Positions 40,485 to 54,636 are shown, counted from the first letter of the stretch. The stretch is 64,000 bases of DNA from Saxidomus purpurata (GCA_022818135.1 JAFMSR010000030.1:1304-65303); one strand, 5' to 3'. Notes: generated by a model from the letters alone, not told the origin. Numbers and translations are program-made.

Positions 40485-42744
40485 AGTCCCTGGAGGTTTT
40501 TGTGTGCATTTTTTGTCCAGAGCATTTCTTGGTATAATTGTGTAGAGGGATGGCTGAAGTTTGTTTTTTGCGAGGGTGGACAGTTGACATCATGTCAGTT
40601 TCCATGGAAATCAAGATGGCGTCCAAGATGGCCGCCGTTTCATGAGGTAATGGTAAATGTTATTCTTTCGATTATAGCTAATATGTATCAAATGATGCTG
40701 ACTTTAATTTGCATGGTAATTGTAGTATAGATATAGAACTCTGCAATGAAATGCTAGTCAAAGTCAGTAAAGGTCATAAATCTGGGTCAATTACGGGTCA
40801 AATTTAAAAATAAATGCTAAAAAATGCGTTTTACCTAGTATAGTTTTAATTTGCTTTTGTAGATTTCGCTTCAGGCTTATAAACAGTGTATTGTTACAAC
40901 TTCTGGTCAGCATAGTTATAAACAAAACTTATTTCATGGAATAATATTGATTTATAACATAATTACGATTGAAAATGTGACAAACGTCAATCGGTAATTT
41001 TGCGTAAAATGTGAGCATATATCTCATAAACACATACTTTGGGTGTTCGGGCTTGTATTTTATTCGTATATTTTCTTTGTATTTCTAAACGTTTTTGAAT
41101 ATTATAGGCTTTAGTAAAATCATACCACTGATGAAGGTCACAATAGGTCAATGTCAAGGTCATAAAGAGGTAAAAATGACAACAATTTTATCTATATAGT
41201 TTTAACTTTCTTTCTTAGGTTAGGTCACAGCTGACAATACCAAAATATTGTATATTTACCTGTGACCAAAGCGATTAAAAACAAGTTTTTATTATGGTCA
41301 TATAGCGAGTACTAAAGTGATACAGTTACTAAGAGTTAAGAGATATCTCCTCAATCTGAATTGATTGTACATAATAATCCGAGAACAGCCTATAAATGCC
41401 TCTTCTTCACTTGGTACATATTTGTATTTAGTATTTATAATGCAGATCTAATATCATTGAATTAACAGCCCATTCGTTTAAATAAATCAAGGCTGCAAGT
41501 TTATAACACACATGTCACAGTATTTACATACCAAACACTTTGTACACATACATATGGTGATCCATTATCGATGTCCAAGCCAGCTCTAAACAATGTAAGT
41601 TGGTTACAAGTATCTTTGTACATGTTTTTCTTTGCATGGATTATTAGCAGAAGGCAATGTATGTCAAAGTTTGGTCAGGCATAGCTCCGGATTACTTGGG
41701 ATAATATTCTAATCATGTAATCTCATTACACAATCATTGTACATGTACAAGGTTTAGGGTAACTTCTTGTCCCCATCCTGATGATCCATCAAGGTTAAAT
41801 TTCAATGACAGTGGATGTTTCTGTATTCGCAAGGTTAAGTGATTTGGTAAAACACTTTTGTTTATCAGGGATGTATCCTTTGGAATAACTGGCCACAGTT
41901 GATACGTAATAATACAGTTTTAAAGCATTTTAAGGAAGCCGTCAAACATCCTTTGCTGTCCCAGTTTTAACATTGTGTCTTATCACTCTTGCATTTTCAG
42001 TGTAATGCTTGGATAGATACACTTGATGCATTAGTTTTTAATCTAGTCAGTGCTTTTATTAAGACTGCTTGATGTTCATTTCACTGAAATGTTAAGTTAT
42101 ACAGTACTTTGATCTCGTGTATACAATGTTGTTGTAATAACTTAGTTCTGTGATACTATACAAATGTGATACCATTGCTTCATTTGAAGAAAATAATCAT
42201 ACCTTTCCGTGGTGTGCCATCAATGTCAAGGACCCTAGTGGAAATAAGGGAGAATCACGTTTCCCTTTTTTGTTATCTTTGGTTTTGATGTGCATATCAT
42301 GATTTATAAACTTGTGAATATATATAATTTATCTGTATATGTTTATCTGTGATATACTGAACTAAATTATCTATCTATCTATTATGTCATTTACTTTCAT
42401 ACTGATGGAGTAATAGCGATCTTCATCTTGAGACATATTAATTTCTTTGACCCATGTATTCTTACCGAATGTGAAAACACGCAAAAACTTTCTGCCTGTT
42501 GACGTTATGACAAGTAACGATGACAATGATTTCTATATAAGGGGCTAAACTTCGATATGGAGACATCTATTTCCATTTCAAATTTCTATTCCAACGTTTT
42601 CGCACATATAACAAACAGTTGGCTCAATAATTTAGGCATCGATTTTGGGAGCTTGTATACAACGGATTAGATATCAGCAGAGGTGCCAGCTATTTGTATA
42701 AAGGAATGTTAACTTTTTGCCTTCCTGCCTAGTGTGGAGCCACC

Positions 42745-42905
42745 ATGGCATTTTGGTAGGCCGTCTACCAAAGGTTAAGGGGTAAAGGAGTCGAATCCTG
42801 AGCCATTATTACTGTGTCCTTCGGCAAGACACTTCATTGCCTCCCTCTATTAAAAGATGCTTCCATTTCGAATGAGTCTCGATAATAAATAAATGTGTAT
42901 GAAAT
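42745..42905 (+). repeat. Probable tRNA-derived SINE fragment
   Basis: GGAGTCGAATCCTGAG resembles a B-box. It is followed by TCCTTCGGCAAGACACTTCA and a tail with GAGTCTCGATAATAAATAAA, similar to the tail of the SINE at 54637. The A-box part is unclear. Confidence 0.4.
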
Positions 42906-45900
42906 ACTGGTATTGTGTCTGGGATTTTAGTATAGGAGGTGGGATACAACTGTGCTTGGAAAAATAAACTATCGCTGAATGGATTCCAGAACCAATATTG
43001 TAGAACATATATTCTGATTATTCAAGGTGTATGTCACACATAGGTTCTTATGGATGTACTTTATATCATTCATTGCAGAGTATCTCATCCAAAGCTTATA
43101 TGATATATTAAGTTGTAGAAATGCTTTCAGTAAGGGTAGAAGATCCGTGCGTACAAACAATTCAGAAATGACCTACACATTGTGAAAACTAATGCCCGAA
43201 ACAAGCAATCCTTACTTTGGAAGATACATACAACTGACACCAACTCGGGAGCAATTAATATGACAAAATATATCATGGAACAGGCATTTTCCATCTGAAT
43301 TGTGGATCTTCAGCGTGGAACACCACTGTGAAATGAATAACAAGCCCAATCTGAAGATGCTTTAATAAGTTTAAAAACCATTAATTGAGCCGTTGGAGAA
43401 ATCACTGCCATTCCAGCACCGAGTTAGAAGGGCCACGAAGGCATCCATATAATCCAACAAGTACATGAACAAGTTGCCGGACCACAAAATGGAAACAAAG
43501 CTTGGAGTTATGACACAGGGAGCTCTATAAATGCATCCCAGAAATTAATAAGAGCAAATGTTACCTGTCCAATGGCTCCTCTGAATCTATCTGAACTTTC
43601 AGGCAATGGAAATTCTGCCTGTCAGACGTCTGCTCTACTATGCCTGGACTACTGCCAAATTTGGAAACTGACAGTATCAAATTTCAGTGACTCAAGTCAT
43701 GATGTAAGCAGTCTATCTATCAGAGACACAAAGGCATGTGTATCTACGACAATACAACAGTTGCTTTGCAACACATCAATTGTAATACTTTTATTAACCA
43801 CACGTGTGGTATTTCCGAGGCAGTGACCAAATGTCAAATTCTTTACCAACTACAAGGCAAAATCTTTGTAGAACGTAACTGGCATGAGGTCAATAAAATG
43901 ATTATGTTGTTTGTTTGATTATGTTGTATGGGCATTTAGACAATTTATTCAAGAAAATTATAAAATGTGTCATCAGAAATCGTTTATTAATAAAAAGGGG
44001 CGTAACGATGAAAACATTTATCTTAAACTGCGTACACAATAATGATCTAAGTATTGCCAATCAAGCAAATACCACGCATTGGACGATACTGTACAGAACA
44101 CTTGTTTGAGACAATTTGAGATCAACTGTTTTTCACTTCAACTATTGTATCTCCACAGAATAATTGCAGAACAAAATGTGTTGAACTGAGAAATTTTTCA
44201 TTAAAAGATCATATTTTAACTATCCGCTGGTGGTCTCTAATAACATCTTATTGTGTGTGTCATTAGTAACCTATTTTTTACTATATAATGTTAAGTTTTT
44301 GAAGACCTTAATAACGTAAGAAACGATAATTACAATGTATTTCATCAATTATTTAGTAAAACATCAGTTTAACATAAATGTCCTGACACCATCTTATTTT
44401 AAATAAAAATGAACATCAGTTATAATTATTTTACTTATCTGACCACAAGGTAGCACCAGACAAAGTGTAAATGTCATAAGTGGCAGATAGATATATGGAA
44501 ATAAAAGTAGACTACAGTTGAATTCTTTTTATTAATCTGACCATAAGGTAACACCTGTTATATATGCAAAAATTTTCAACAGTTTCATCTTTTTGAATAT
44601 GTTTAGAAACTATGTAAATCAATACATTTGTATATATTTGGAGTCGGTTGTTACACTTTTATGACCACTATATTGTGCTTGGGGGTACTACCTTCTGTTA
44701 TAGTAAACCTATGTGCATACAATTTATTTGAAGACAGAAAGCAGAAATACACAGAACAGCTCCGTCAAGGACGAATAGCGCATACAATGCAATAAAACAT
44801 TTTGGTACATGTACAAGAGGCTTACCCAAATCTGCAAGCCTTACTCAAAACCGATGATATGAAAGACACTTTAATACCATTACTGCACTGTTTTTATTTA
44901 TAAACATGGGCATCACCATTTGTTTTGACTTTAAAATGACATTTCTAAATGTGTATGTGTCAAAATATTATCTACACACAAGAAAAAAGATAAAAACCTT
45001 TGACGATCTTGGCGAATGAAATTATAGTCGTTGTCAGGCGCTTCTTTAAATGACTTTGATTCATTCCTCTAGTGACCTTGATTTTATTTCAAACAATGAA
45101 AATGCAAATATTTATAGAGTATTTTTAAGAAAAAGTGCTGACATACAATATACAGCAGATCACATTGAAGAAGCATGCATTAGCTACAGGATGTTATCAT
45201 AAAGTATTAAGTTAGAAGTGGTGACAAGACCCATCATTACTTCTAATTATATTAATATACAATTTATAAAGTAAAATAATCAACGAATGAAGTAAATGTT
45301 GCATAGATAAAGTACTTAATTGGTAGCATGGTGCCGAACCTTTGCAGAGAAAATATAGAAATCGACTCATATCAGTAGATTAAGTACATTTTGTCACCTT
45401 TTCGTGATGCTGACCCTGACCTTTTCTTGACCTACGGAACATTGGATCTGGTGACCTTGATTGTCATGTAGTTTTCGAGATACAAGGCATTCATAAATAT
45501 ATAGAAAATGTTCCCACATGATTACTGTGTCGAACTATAAAGTATGTGTTTATGATATAAATTTTCATTTTATATCCATATTTGCAGATTGGTGTTATCA
45601 CACTATTCATTATAATTTCATGAGTATTCAATTTATGACCATGGACTTAGTTTTGTTTACACTTATATTGAATTGCAAAAGTAACAAACTACATTTTATA
45701 TGCCTGTTATGAAAAATAAACAAATAAATAAAAACATTTAGGTCAGAAAAGAGTTTTTTAAGCAGTATTCTACATTTTGACCTTTAAATAACCTTGACCT
45801 TGAAATATAATGGCATTTAAAAGAAGGTCATTTGAAAGCTTTGTATCTAGACATAAATAACCACTTACATTAAAATCAATATTGTGTAGCATTCAATAGT

Positions 45901-45930
45901 TATGATCGTTATATCTATACGGGTCATACG
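42906..45930. other. Interior of the 5.6-kb element, no supported gene
   Basis: Several short frames (43572-43826, 43736-43918, 43915-44109, 45518-45712) have no recognisable domain and overlap in different frames, as in decayed sequence. Confidence 0.5.
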
Positions 45931-46269
45931 CTTATGAAATGGCGGCCATCATGGACGCCATCTTGGTTTCCATGAAAACTGACATGAGGTCAACGGTCCA
46001 CCCTCGATAAAATTAAACTTTAGTAATCCTTCTACACAAATATACCAAGAAACACTCTGGACAAAAAGTTCACACAAATACCTCCAGGGACTAGACTAAA
46101 TGGACTTATATTAAGTTTACCAAATGGTACCTTATTCTATAAGTGACATTATTGATAATGCAATTTCTGCATTTATTTCATTTAGCATTTAGATAAAATG
46201 GCGATATTGCACATCTGTGCATCTCTCGAAGAATGAAAAATTAAGTACGATTGCATCAGTTTCATCATT

Positions 46270-46314
46270 TTTTAAAAAATTTAAAAATTTAAAAAATTTT
46301 TTTTTTTTTTTTTG

Positions 46315-46348
<34 letters not shown>

Positions 46349-46608
46349 CACCCACAAATTTAAAAAAAAAAAAAAACCTTTTTTTTTTTAAACAAAAAAA
46401 AAAAAAAAAAAAAACCCTCTTTTTTTTTTTATAAAAAAAAAAAAAAAATTTTTAAATTCTTTCTTTTTTTTTATTAAAAAAAAAAAAAAATTCTCTCCTT
46501 TTTAAAAAAAAAAAATAATTTTTAATTATAAAATAAATATATATAAAAAAAAAAAAAAAAAAATTAAATTATAAATAAAAAATTTTTTTTTTTTTTTTAA
46601 AAAAAAAA
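46270..46608. repeat. Second A/T homopolymer tract
   Basis: Runs of A and T up to 27 nt with stray CCC and CTC. Same character as 40145-40484. Confidence 0.85.
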
Positions 46609-47160
46609 GTTGTTTTCACTGTTCAAGCATTGAGAATTTCTTAATTTTTTGCAGAAGAAATTTTCAAACATCATTTTCTTGAAAACTGATTTTAAAATGA
46701 TAGTTCACCATCCTCATTATGGAGAAAAATGAGCTGTTGTCTCGGGTTGGAGGGTAGTGGTCGAAAATGGCTGGGTGCATGTGTTTAATGCCACTGAAGT
46801 AGGAGACATACCTCAGTGAAACTTTAATCGGACAAATGGTGCACAGTAAAACACATACAAATAATATGTAACAAAACTGTATTCTTCTGAAAGCATTTAG
46901 GAGAGTTTAAATCAATGTTGGTTGAATAACAACATGTTGGTGCTTTTAAAGGGAGGTTTTTGATATACTGATTTTTAGCAATAGTTGTATGTATAAAATA
47001 TGTAAAAGCGATGTAATTGTTTAAGATACTTTTTTTCATGATTTATTAAAAATGTAATTGTTTATTACATTTGATTAAACAATATTAAAGAATAAAATTA
47101 TAGATATACATGTATAAGAAAGAACTAAACTACCGTGATCGGAATGATCAAACCCATTTA
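46609..47160. other. Non-coding stretch
   Basis: AT-rich, no supportable ORF or repeat. Confidence 0.5.
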
Positions 47161-47550
47161 TTATACCCCCCGAACACAAAGTGTTAGGGTGGGGGGGGGG
47201 GGGGCGTATACTCTATTCAGCTTGTCTGTCTGTTAGTCCGTCTGTCTGTCAGCATGAAGACGGAATCTTGTGGACACTAATTCTCCAAAAGCCCTTGTCA
47301 GAATTTAATGATATTTCACATAAGTGATAAGTACAATGTCTAGTTGTGCATGGTCCATGTTTCGGGTCACTAGGTCAAGGTCAGGGTCACAGGGGCTCGA
47401 GATAGTAAAATCTTGTGGACGCTCAATCTCCAAAACCCCATGTCAGAATTTAATGATACTTCACAGAAGTGATGAATATCATGCCTAGTTGTGCATAGTC
47501 CATTTTTCGGGTCAGTAGGTCAAGGTCACAGGGGCTGGAGATAGTAAAAT
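47160..47550. repeat. Dispersed repeat with two ~130-bp units and a poly-G tract
   Basis: Starts with a G-run (47189-47204) and TCTGTCTG repeats. Two units carry AATCTTGTGGAC, CAGAATTTAATGATA, CTAGTTGTGCAT and GGTCAAGGTCA (first 47265-47400, second 47408-47545). This GGTCAAGGTCACAGGGGC-type repeat is familiar from bivalve genomes. Confidence 0.6.
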
Positions 47551-50500
47551 TGTGTGATTGCATGCAGATTCTTTTCTATTTTATTAATGTTGATGATAAT
47601 GGATATGAAATGAAGATACTGTTACAGGACCATTAACCTTCAGTTCGGGCTCTTGACTGCGGTCAGTTAGCAAAATGACAAAGTGTCTGTCTTTCATTGT
47701 AGATATTTTAATCAAATTTATTTATTGAACATTTCTGGAATGTAATTTTTTTCTAAATATGGAAAAATTCAAAGTTCCCATATTGACACTATCACATCAT
47801 CATACGTGGGAGAGAATACCTATCTTATATACGAATAGGGTTTGCTCTTACAATACTTAAAAGCAGTATATAAAAGTGCAAAATTTATGACACTTTAACT
47901 GCTAATACGGTACAAGAGGATATACAGTCTGACACTCTGTCAGAATAGTATCTTTAACCAGCTGCATGTAGTCGCCTTTGAGTAAGTGCCGAGTTCTAAA
48001 CATTGATATAAGATAGAAGCTTTGATAGAGATATTCAAGCGTTCAGAGGATATTGATGATTGACTATGTGCATAAAAGAAACTCGCCACTATACCAGGAA
48101 ATGCCCTACGGGGTATAACCTAAAAAGCAATGTCCAACAATATAGTAAGTACCACCTGTTATTCAACATATCTTGCAAGAACCTTTTCGACTGTCTAGAA
48201 GCTTTTTGTCAAACATCAAATTTGCAAACTTTCCTCGTCATTATATTTCTGTTTTTGAAATTTTGTCGTCATATTCTCATGACGGATATTTATTACGAGA
48301 AACTTACAAGATTAAATTTACTACAAATCAACGTCTATGTGTGGTATGAATGCAGCCTTTCTCTGTTTTCAGCGCTTTGATAGCTTTAATTGATTTCAGC
48401 TTTGTTAAGTTAAAGGTATATAGGAAACAACAAAACTGACTAAACAACCACCTTTAGTAATGTACGTTATGTGGCTTTGAAACAATCAATGGCAAATGCA
48501 AATTCTTTAAGTCGATCTCCGCAAAGAGTGGAAAATGTATTTCTCTAAAATCGTAAAAGGAATGATATAAAAAGTACTTCACAAACTATGAGAAATGACA
48601 GCTTAAATATTGAAGTGATTTTACCGTTCACAGTGACCATAATAATTTAACAAAGACAATAATAATTGATTTATACTCCTAGAATAATGAACACTGTTAT
48701 AGGTGTAACCAAAGTAATAATTTATCTGTAGAAGAATTTCATTTTGGTGAAACTTTGTTTCGCTATCCTAGTCAAAAACTGAAACTCTTCGCTCTGTGTT
48801 AGGTATAATTTCATTTGTGTCGTTCAATAAGAAGAGTAGTTCAATATAATTCATTTCTTATGTAGTTTCGAAGCATCCACTGTGTTTTAAGCTTCATTCT
48901 TGACCATAATTTAATATGGTCAGATTGAAGAGTTGTATGAAAGCAAAACTCTTGACAAGTGCAAAAGTATGGGACAACACATACACAATAATGTAGACAC
49001 AACAGAAACACAAGATGAAATTGTGTAAATGAAAAACAAGCCCTGCTATGTTCTAACATTTCGAGCGCAGTAACTAAAATGAAACAAAGTTTGAAAAAAC
49101 TGAGGACGTACTCATTACTTTTTTGAAAGTTAGAACAACAACCTCTACGTGCCCTCTGTTCCTTACAGTATGAGCATGATTAAGTACAAAAGTATCAATG
49201 AGTTAATAATCATTTTGTCATCAAACAGGACAGTCAGGACAGTTATTTTAAGAATGCTAGTTTACACTCTCACTAAACTTCTCCATTGTTAAACAACTTA
49301 ATAGTAATCATGATATGTAATACATAGCAAACGATCTGCGGATCTGTTGTTAAGTTTGATAAGTGTTTTGGAACAATCAATGGTAGTGATAACTCTGTTG
49401 TAATAACTTGTTTTGTCAAGACAAGGTGTTTTTGTATTACTATTTCCTAATGTGGACATTGTGAACACTTTAAATGCTATGTTTTGTTGCAAATGTTGGG
49501 AAATTAGTCAGAAACAGTACGTCTTTTGATCTGATGAGTAACTTTGACGATCTCTAGATATGGTTTGAAACGCGGTTTTTTTGGGTCTAAGATAATTACA
49601 ACCCTTGTGAACACACCAGAGGTCAAGGTTATCACGCCATTGTGGTGAGAACGGTGAAATTGATGAGTATTGGGTAAAAAATATGGTCACCTGCTCAAAC
49701 GAAATAATATTGTGAACACGCTGAACCAATCACAATAAAAATTATCCTAGTCTTTTGATATCTGGGTCTAGGTTAGAATAGTCATAAGTGGTCCAAAGCT
49801 GATCACATGGGCAATTAGAGGGACATTTCATGAACACGCTAGAAACCACACGTCATATTTAATATCATCATGAAAATGTGTAAGTCTGTTTTTGATGCTT
49901 ATATTTCTTTAAGATGTTTATGTTCTATTTGCTAAATAGTTCTGTCTGTGTACAACTAATATAACTGTCAAATTGACTAGTGTTGCTTGAATTTTGTTTT
50001 CGGACACATTTTACTTTTTTATCTTTGGTTCATGCTTTTTAGAGACAATGTTACACTTCTTTATATACAGTTATCCTTAGATTTAGTCAGAATATTTGTC
50101 TTCTTGATATATATGATACCCTTAAAATAAGATTACCTGGGATTTAAAACTTAGTCACAAGGTCATATTGAAATATAATCTTATAAACACTCTAGAATGC
50201 CATATTCTGTTTGGTCTCATTTCTAAAGTTATCACTTTTCTTACAGCCCTTTTTTTAGGGACCAAATAATATTACAAAATCAATAACATTCTGACAACTT
50301 ATTTCAAAGAAGAATATTTTTCAAGTCTCTAAAAAGTTTATGTAGGGAACCCACTTAAGGCTTCATATTTAACTAAATTTTACCACTTTTCGTTTTCTTT
50401 TATAAACACCCACTACATGATTAATTGTACCATAATGAATTAAATTCTGAAAATTCTAGGTTTCATCCATAATTTTTTTTTTAAACTTCTAAAGAGCCAT

Positions 50501-51400
50501 AACTCTATTGTTTTTGGGCAATCCGACTGACCGCAATGTCTATTGTAGTCAACATTTCTACCATGTGAGATGGTAATATTAGCCATTTAGTTTGATTTCT
50601 TTAAACCCCCAACTTGGATATAAAAGCCAGAAAATGGCGCTGGGGCAGGTTTCTATATAAAATGTACATGGTAAACATAAGAGAATCCCCTTTTAAAACC
50701 CTGAAAGAACTACAGAATTAAAACATTTCTAAATTTGCACAAGTATTTTGAAATATACTATTTCTATTGGTGCATTTATCTTTTTCAATAAAAGTCAAAG
50801 AAGTATACTTTCCAAATTTCTTTAAACCCTACTGTCAAAAATTTGAATTTCCCGGGAGGAGCTTAGAGGTCATAACCCAAGATAAGAGAGGAATGTCATC
50901 ATTACTAGCACGTGGATAGTTAGTAATTATTTAGCTGTATTCACCTTTTTGTTTATGAAACTGATTTATAATAATAATTATTCATCAAGTGAACAACTTT
51001 TATCTGACACATAACTAGTAAACTAACAAATCCTTTGTTATTTGGTTATGATAATTACATACCTCTTTTTCTCACCACCACATGCATTATTTTCTTATGC
51101 TATTTTTTCAAGGTATTAAACCTGGTAACAAAATGTATGCCAGTTATAAAGTGTCCCTAGTTTATCAGTGAAATTAGTGCCATGAATGTATTTTGTTTTG
51201 ACAGTCCTGCCATGAATGTGTATTGTTTTCACAGTCCTCTATAATTGTCTATATTATTATCTCAACAGTGTTGATAATTGAAATGAATTAATTTGGTGAT
51301 AGAAACATGCCTGTAAAATTCCACACATTTGTCATTTTGTGCCTTGTCACAGTATTTCACATACGTCTTGCTTTGTCTTTTGGATTTAAGAAAATATTAT
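47551..51400. other. Gene-poor stretch
   Basis: No convincing coding region. Frames at 48060-48380, 48841-49059, 49298-49492 and 49508-49729 lack domains and biased codon use. Diffuse decayed repeat is likely. Confidence 0.5.
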
Positions 51401-51429
51401 GATGTTAAAACAGTCATAAATATTGATAA

Positions 51430-52390
51430 TAATGAACCTCCACTGAAGCGAATGTGTGAAGAAATAAGGACTCAAAGAAAGCAGTGCTCATCACAAACAA
51501 AAGAGGCACGAAAAATAGCAAACATAAGACAAAAGGAAACAAAACTTCTTAGAGGCAGACTGGATTACTATTAAAAAAGTGAAAATGAGAAAACCCAGCT
51601 ACTCAACAAGATGGACAAGCTAAAGTTGTTTCTTGGAGGAGGAAAATTTAATACAGTGTCAAAATTTCAACTATTATACAGGGTTCTAGACTTTTTCATA
51701 AATGTTAATATTCCTAATGATACCAACGAAGAATCGGAGTGAAAAGGACATACGAGTATCTTGACAACCAGGCTTGTCCAGTAGAGATACATGCACATGA
51801 CAACAACAATCAAATATCTAAATTTATTAGAGAGGAAAGACCGCCAACCCACAATGCCCTTGACACCTGGCATATGACAAAATCCACCTTTAAGCTGGCA
51901 AAAAAGATCACAAGTGGTCAAAGAAAAACACATGGAATTATTTGGCATGAGGAATTATCTGACAAGGGCGCAGCTTTAAGAACACATACATTTATTATTC
52001 AATGAAACATTGGGGACACAATGCAGAGAAGTTAAGATTAAATATTCTTAATTGCATAGAACATTATCAAAATAAACATGAAGATTGCAATCCGCCATCT
52101 AGATGCAAGACTGACATAAATTATGAATGCTCAAAATTCCTTCTAAAAAGTGAAACAGCTATAAAAAAGTTTAATTGATTTTTTAAAATCACTAAAAGTC
52201 TACAAAGAAGCCGAAAAATTCAAAAATTGTATGAACACACATTATGTGGAATCTTTTAAAAATAGCCTACTGCAGTATGTTGACAAACGAATAGTTTTTG
52301 GAAGTCAAAATACAAAATGAGAATAAATCTTGCCCCGCTGTATTGATATGAAAACAATGATATAGAATATACTTCAAAAAGAACTGTGCC
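51430..52390 (+). pseudogene. Decayed transposase-like gene
   Basis: The frames at 51329-51574 and 51739-52005, plus later pieces, follow a protein family common in mollusc and cnidarian genomes. Visible parts in order are a K/R/Q-rich segment, then KFIREERPPTHNALDTWHMT (metal-binding-like and Asp-containing), then a Cys/His-rich stretch near 52090 (HEDCNPPSRCKTDINYECS), then HYVESFKNSLLQYVDKRIVF near 52230. Several stops and frameshifts interrupt it. I infer a DNA transposon-derived protein; the superfamily is not named. Confidence 0.5.
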
Positions 52391-52497
52391 ATATAATAGA
52401 AATACATAAGTACCTGTGAAGAAAAGAAAAACTAAAAAATGCGTTTTTCTGCCCGCCCCGTGAAATAAAACGGCTGGTTGCACTGCACATGCGTGAA

Positions 52498-52615
52498 CAG
52501 CGAGTTCCTGCGTTTTTTCCCGTTTTTACCCGGTTTTTTTCCCGGGGTATCAAATGCGCCGAGTTCCCCTCCGTTTTTTGCCGTCTTTTCCGGGGTAGCA
52601 AATGCGCATGCGCCA
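52498..52615. repeat. GC-rich direct repeat
   Basis: Two ~55-bp units share GAGTTCC, CGTTTTTT..CC, GGGGTA and CAAATGCGC (52500-52557 and 52560-52615). Possibly an end of a mobile element. Confidence 0.55.
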
Positions 52616-53898
52616 CATGTGTTTCTCCACTGTCTGAATTTTTGGTAAAATCAGGCCTATCCGTACAAACTTAAAAATCGCGAGTATAATTATAGATGTT
52701 AAGTTTATAATGTGGTCAGATTAAGGTTTTTTTTTTTTTTTTCAAAAACAAAGTATAACTACCACCAGCCTGTTACATCATTACTTCCGCGTTTTCATCA
52801 TAACCATTGTAAAATAAGCGGGTACATATCCCACAAGATTGAGAGCGAGGGGAAGGCCTTGTGATAGATAGAAATAATTCAGCACCTCCAATGTTCCTAT
52901 TATGTAACTATGAACAATCTATAACCAGTAGATATACATTTAATTAAATTAAACCTGCTCGATCATATGATTTCAGTTATCAAAATAAAACTATAACATC
53001 GGCAGTTGAGAACATTAATGGCCATGCTTCTGGTTCAAAAAACATAGATTCTTTAATGTATGCATGTACAAAATTTCCATATTTTTGACAACAATTAAAT
53101 CGCTCTTGAGACTAACTACTATAGGAATCGCTGTTGCCAGACTTTTCGTATTCTGATAAATTGCAAAACGTATAGTAATATATCAAGAGTTTTACTAACA
53201 CGAGTGGCCATGTTTCCTGTATAAACATAATAAGGTTGTTTAATATTTTACGATAAAATACAGTACTAAGAAAATTTATCAAAGGGCGATGTGCCAAAAA
53301 GGAAGTATTTGCTAGACGTATGTAAACAAGCCGTCCAATTGCATTTCGTGTTTTCAAGTTACAATGATGTACTGCTACAAGTTGAATATAGACGTGTATG
53401 AAAATATTGTAATAATAAATATGTGCCAACATTTTATTGTTTATTCTAAAATGACTCACGCTTTGCATTAATTCACCTTTTGTAATATCTGGTCATGTTA
53501 GAATCAAAATAAAATCCTTCTCAGCATTGTAATCGTCTTATAAACAATTATCTGTCGTACTGATGCGTTGTTAAAAACCACTCAGGCTTTCGGCCTTGGT
53601 GGCTAATTACTGTGTATTAGTGCTCCAAATCATTGTTAATTAAACGATGAACAGTGCTGGAACGGATGTTATTTCATAAATAAAATAGTTGTTCAATGCA
53701 AAAAATGAAATCACTCGTACTATGTACTCATTTTCTAAAAATTACTACGCATTTGAACTCATGACTGTGTTTTATTCAGCAACAAATACAGGGACGCATT
53801 TATTACTTCTTAAATAAAATTTACTTAGAAGTATTCACACTTCCTCTGGCAAAGTCATTAAAGTCTATTTGTTAACGACTGAACACATTTTTCTTTAC
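52616..53898. other. Non-coding stretch
   Basis: AT-rich, no recognised gene. The frame at 53112-53468 has no domain. Confidence 0.5.
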
Positions 53899-53899
53899 A

Positions 53900-54615
53900 C
53901 CTCATGAGGTGTCCTGACGTCTGGTGTCAATTTTTGACACATCCGAGTTTAACATCTGACGTCCGGAGCTGTCAAAAGTTTGACATCTGACGTCAGGAGG
54001 TGTCAAACCTTTGACAACTGACGCCAGGAGGTGTCAAACGTTTTACACATGACGTCAAGACACCTGAGGAGGTGTCCAAAGTTTGACACCTGACGTCAGG
54101 AGGTGTCAAAAGTTTGAAAACTGACGTGTTTAAAGTTTTACAACTGACGTAAGGACACCTTATGAGGTGTAATCTTTTTTTACAACTGGCGTGAGGACAC
54201 CCTAGGAATTGTCAAAATGTTTGACAACTGACGCCAGGAGGTGTCCAAAGTTTGACACATGACGACAGGAGGTGTCCAAAGTTTGACACCTGACGTCAAG
54301 ACACCTGAGGAGGTGTCCAAAGTTTGACACCTGACGTCAACAGGTGTCCAAATATACACACATGGCGTCAGGAGGTGTTAAAAATTTGACACCTGACTTC
54401 AGAACACCTCAAGAGGTGTCCAAAGTTTGACACTTGACGTCAGGAGGTGTCAGAAGTTTGACAACTGACGTGAGGACACCTCATATGTTAAATGTTTGAC
54501 ACCAGACGTCAAGAGGTGTCAAAAGCTTGACAACTGTCGTGAGGACACCTCAGGAGGTATCAAAAGTTTGACACCAGACGTCAGGAGGTGTAAAAGGTTT
54601 TACAACTGATGTGAG
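53900..54615. repeat. Tandem array of ~35-bp units with TGACGTCA and GGTGTCAAA dyads
   Basis: About 20 degenerate units around TGACGTCAGGAGGTGTC and AAAGTTTGACACC. Both TGACGTCA and the pair GGTGTCAAA/TTTGACACC are dyad-symmetric. Some units are joined by GACACCT(C/G)AGGAGGTGTC. TGACGTCA equals the CREB/ATF site, so the array could bind bZIP proteins; this is inference from the motif only. Confidence 0.85.
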
Positions 54616-54636
54616 GATTGGTAGACAATCTTTAAT

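Larger units (their letters stand above)
40485..46092. mobile_element. 5.6-kb element with ~160-bp terminal inverted repeats
   Basis: The left end (40485-40645, AGTCCCTGGAGG...) is the inverted match of the right end (45931-46092, ...CCTCCAGGGACT). Shared pieces include TTTGTCCAGAG, TTCTTGGTATA, GAGGGTGGAC, ATGTCAGTTT and AAGATGGCGTCCA. Inside, GGTCAAGGTCAT-type motifs occur near both ends (41141-41162 and 45413-45435, 45792-45802). No transposase ORF is seen, so it is a non-autonomous or dead DNA transposon. Target duplications could not be read because A-runs flank the left end. Confidence 0.7.

Noticed and set aside
53900..54615. CRISPR array
   Set aside because: Units are contiguous, degenerate and lack unique spacers; the genome is eukaryotic.
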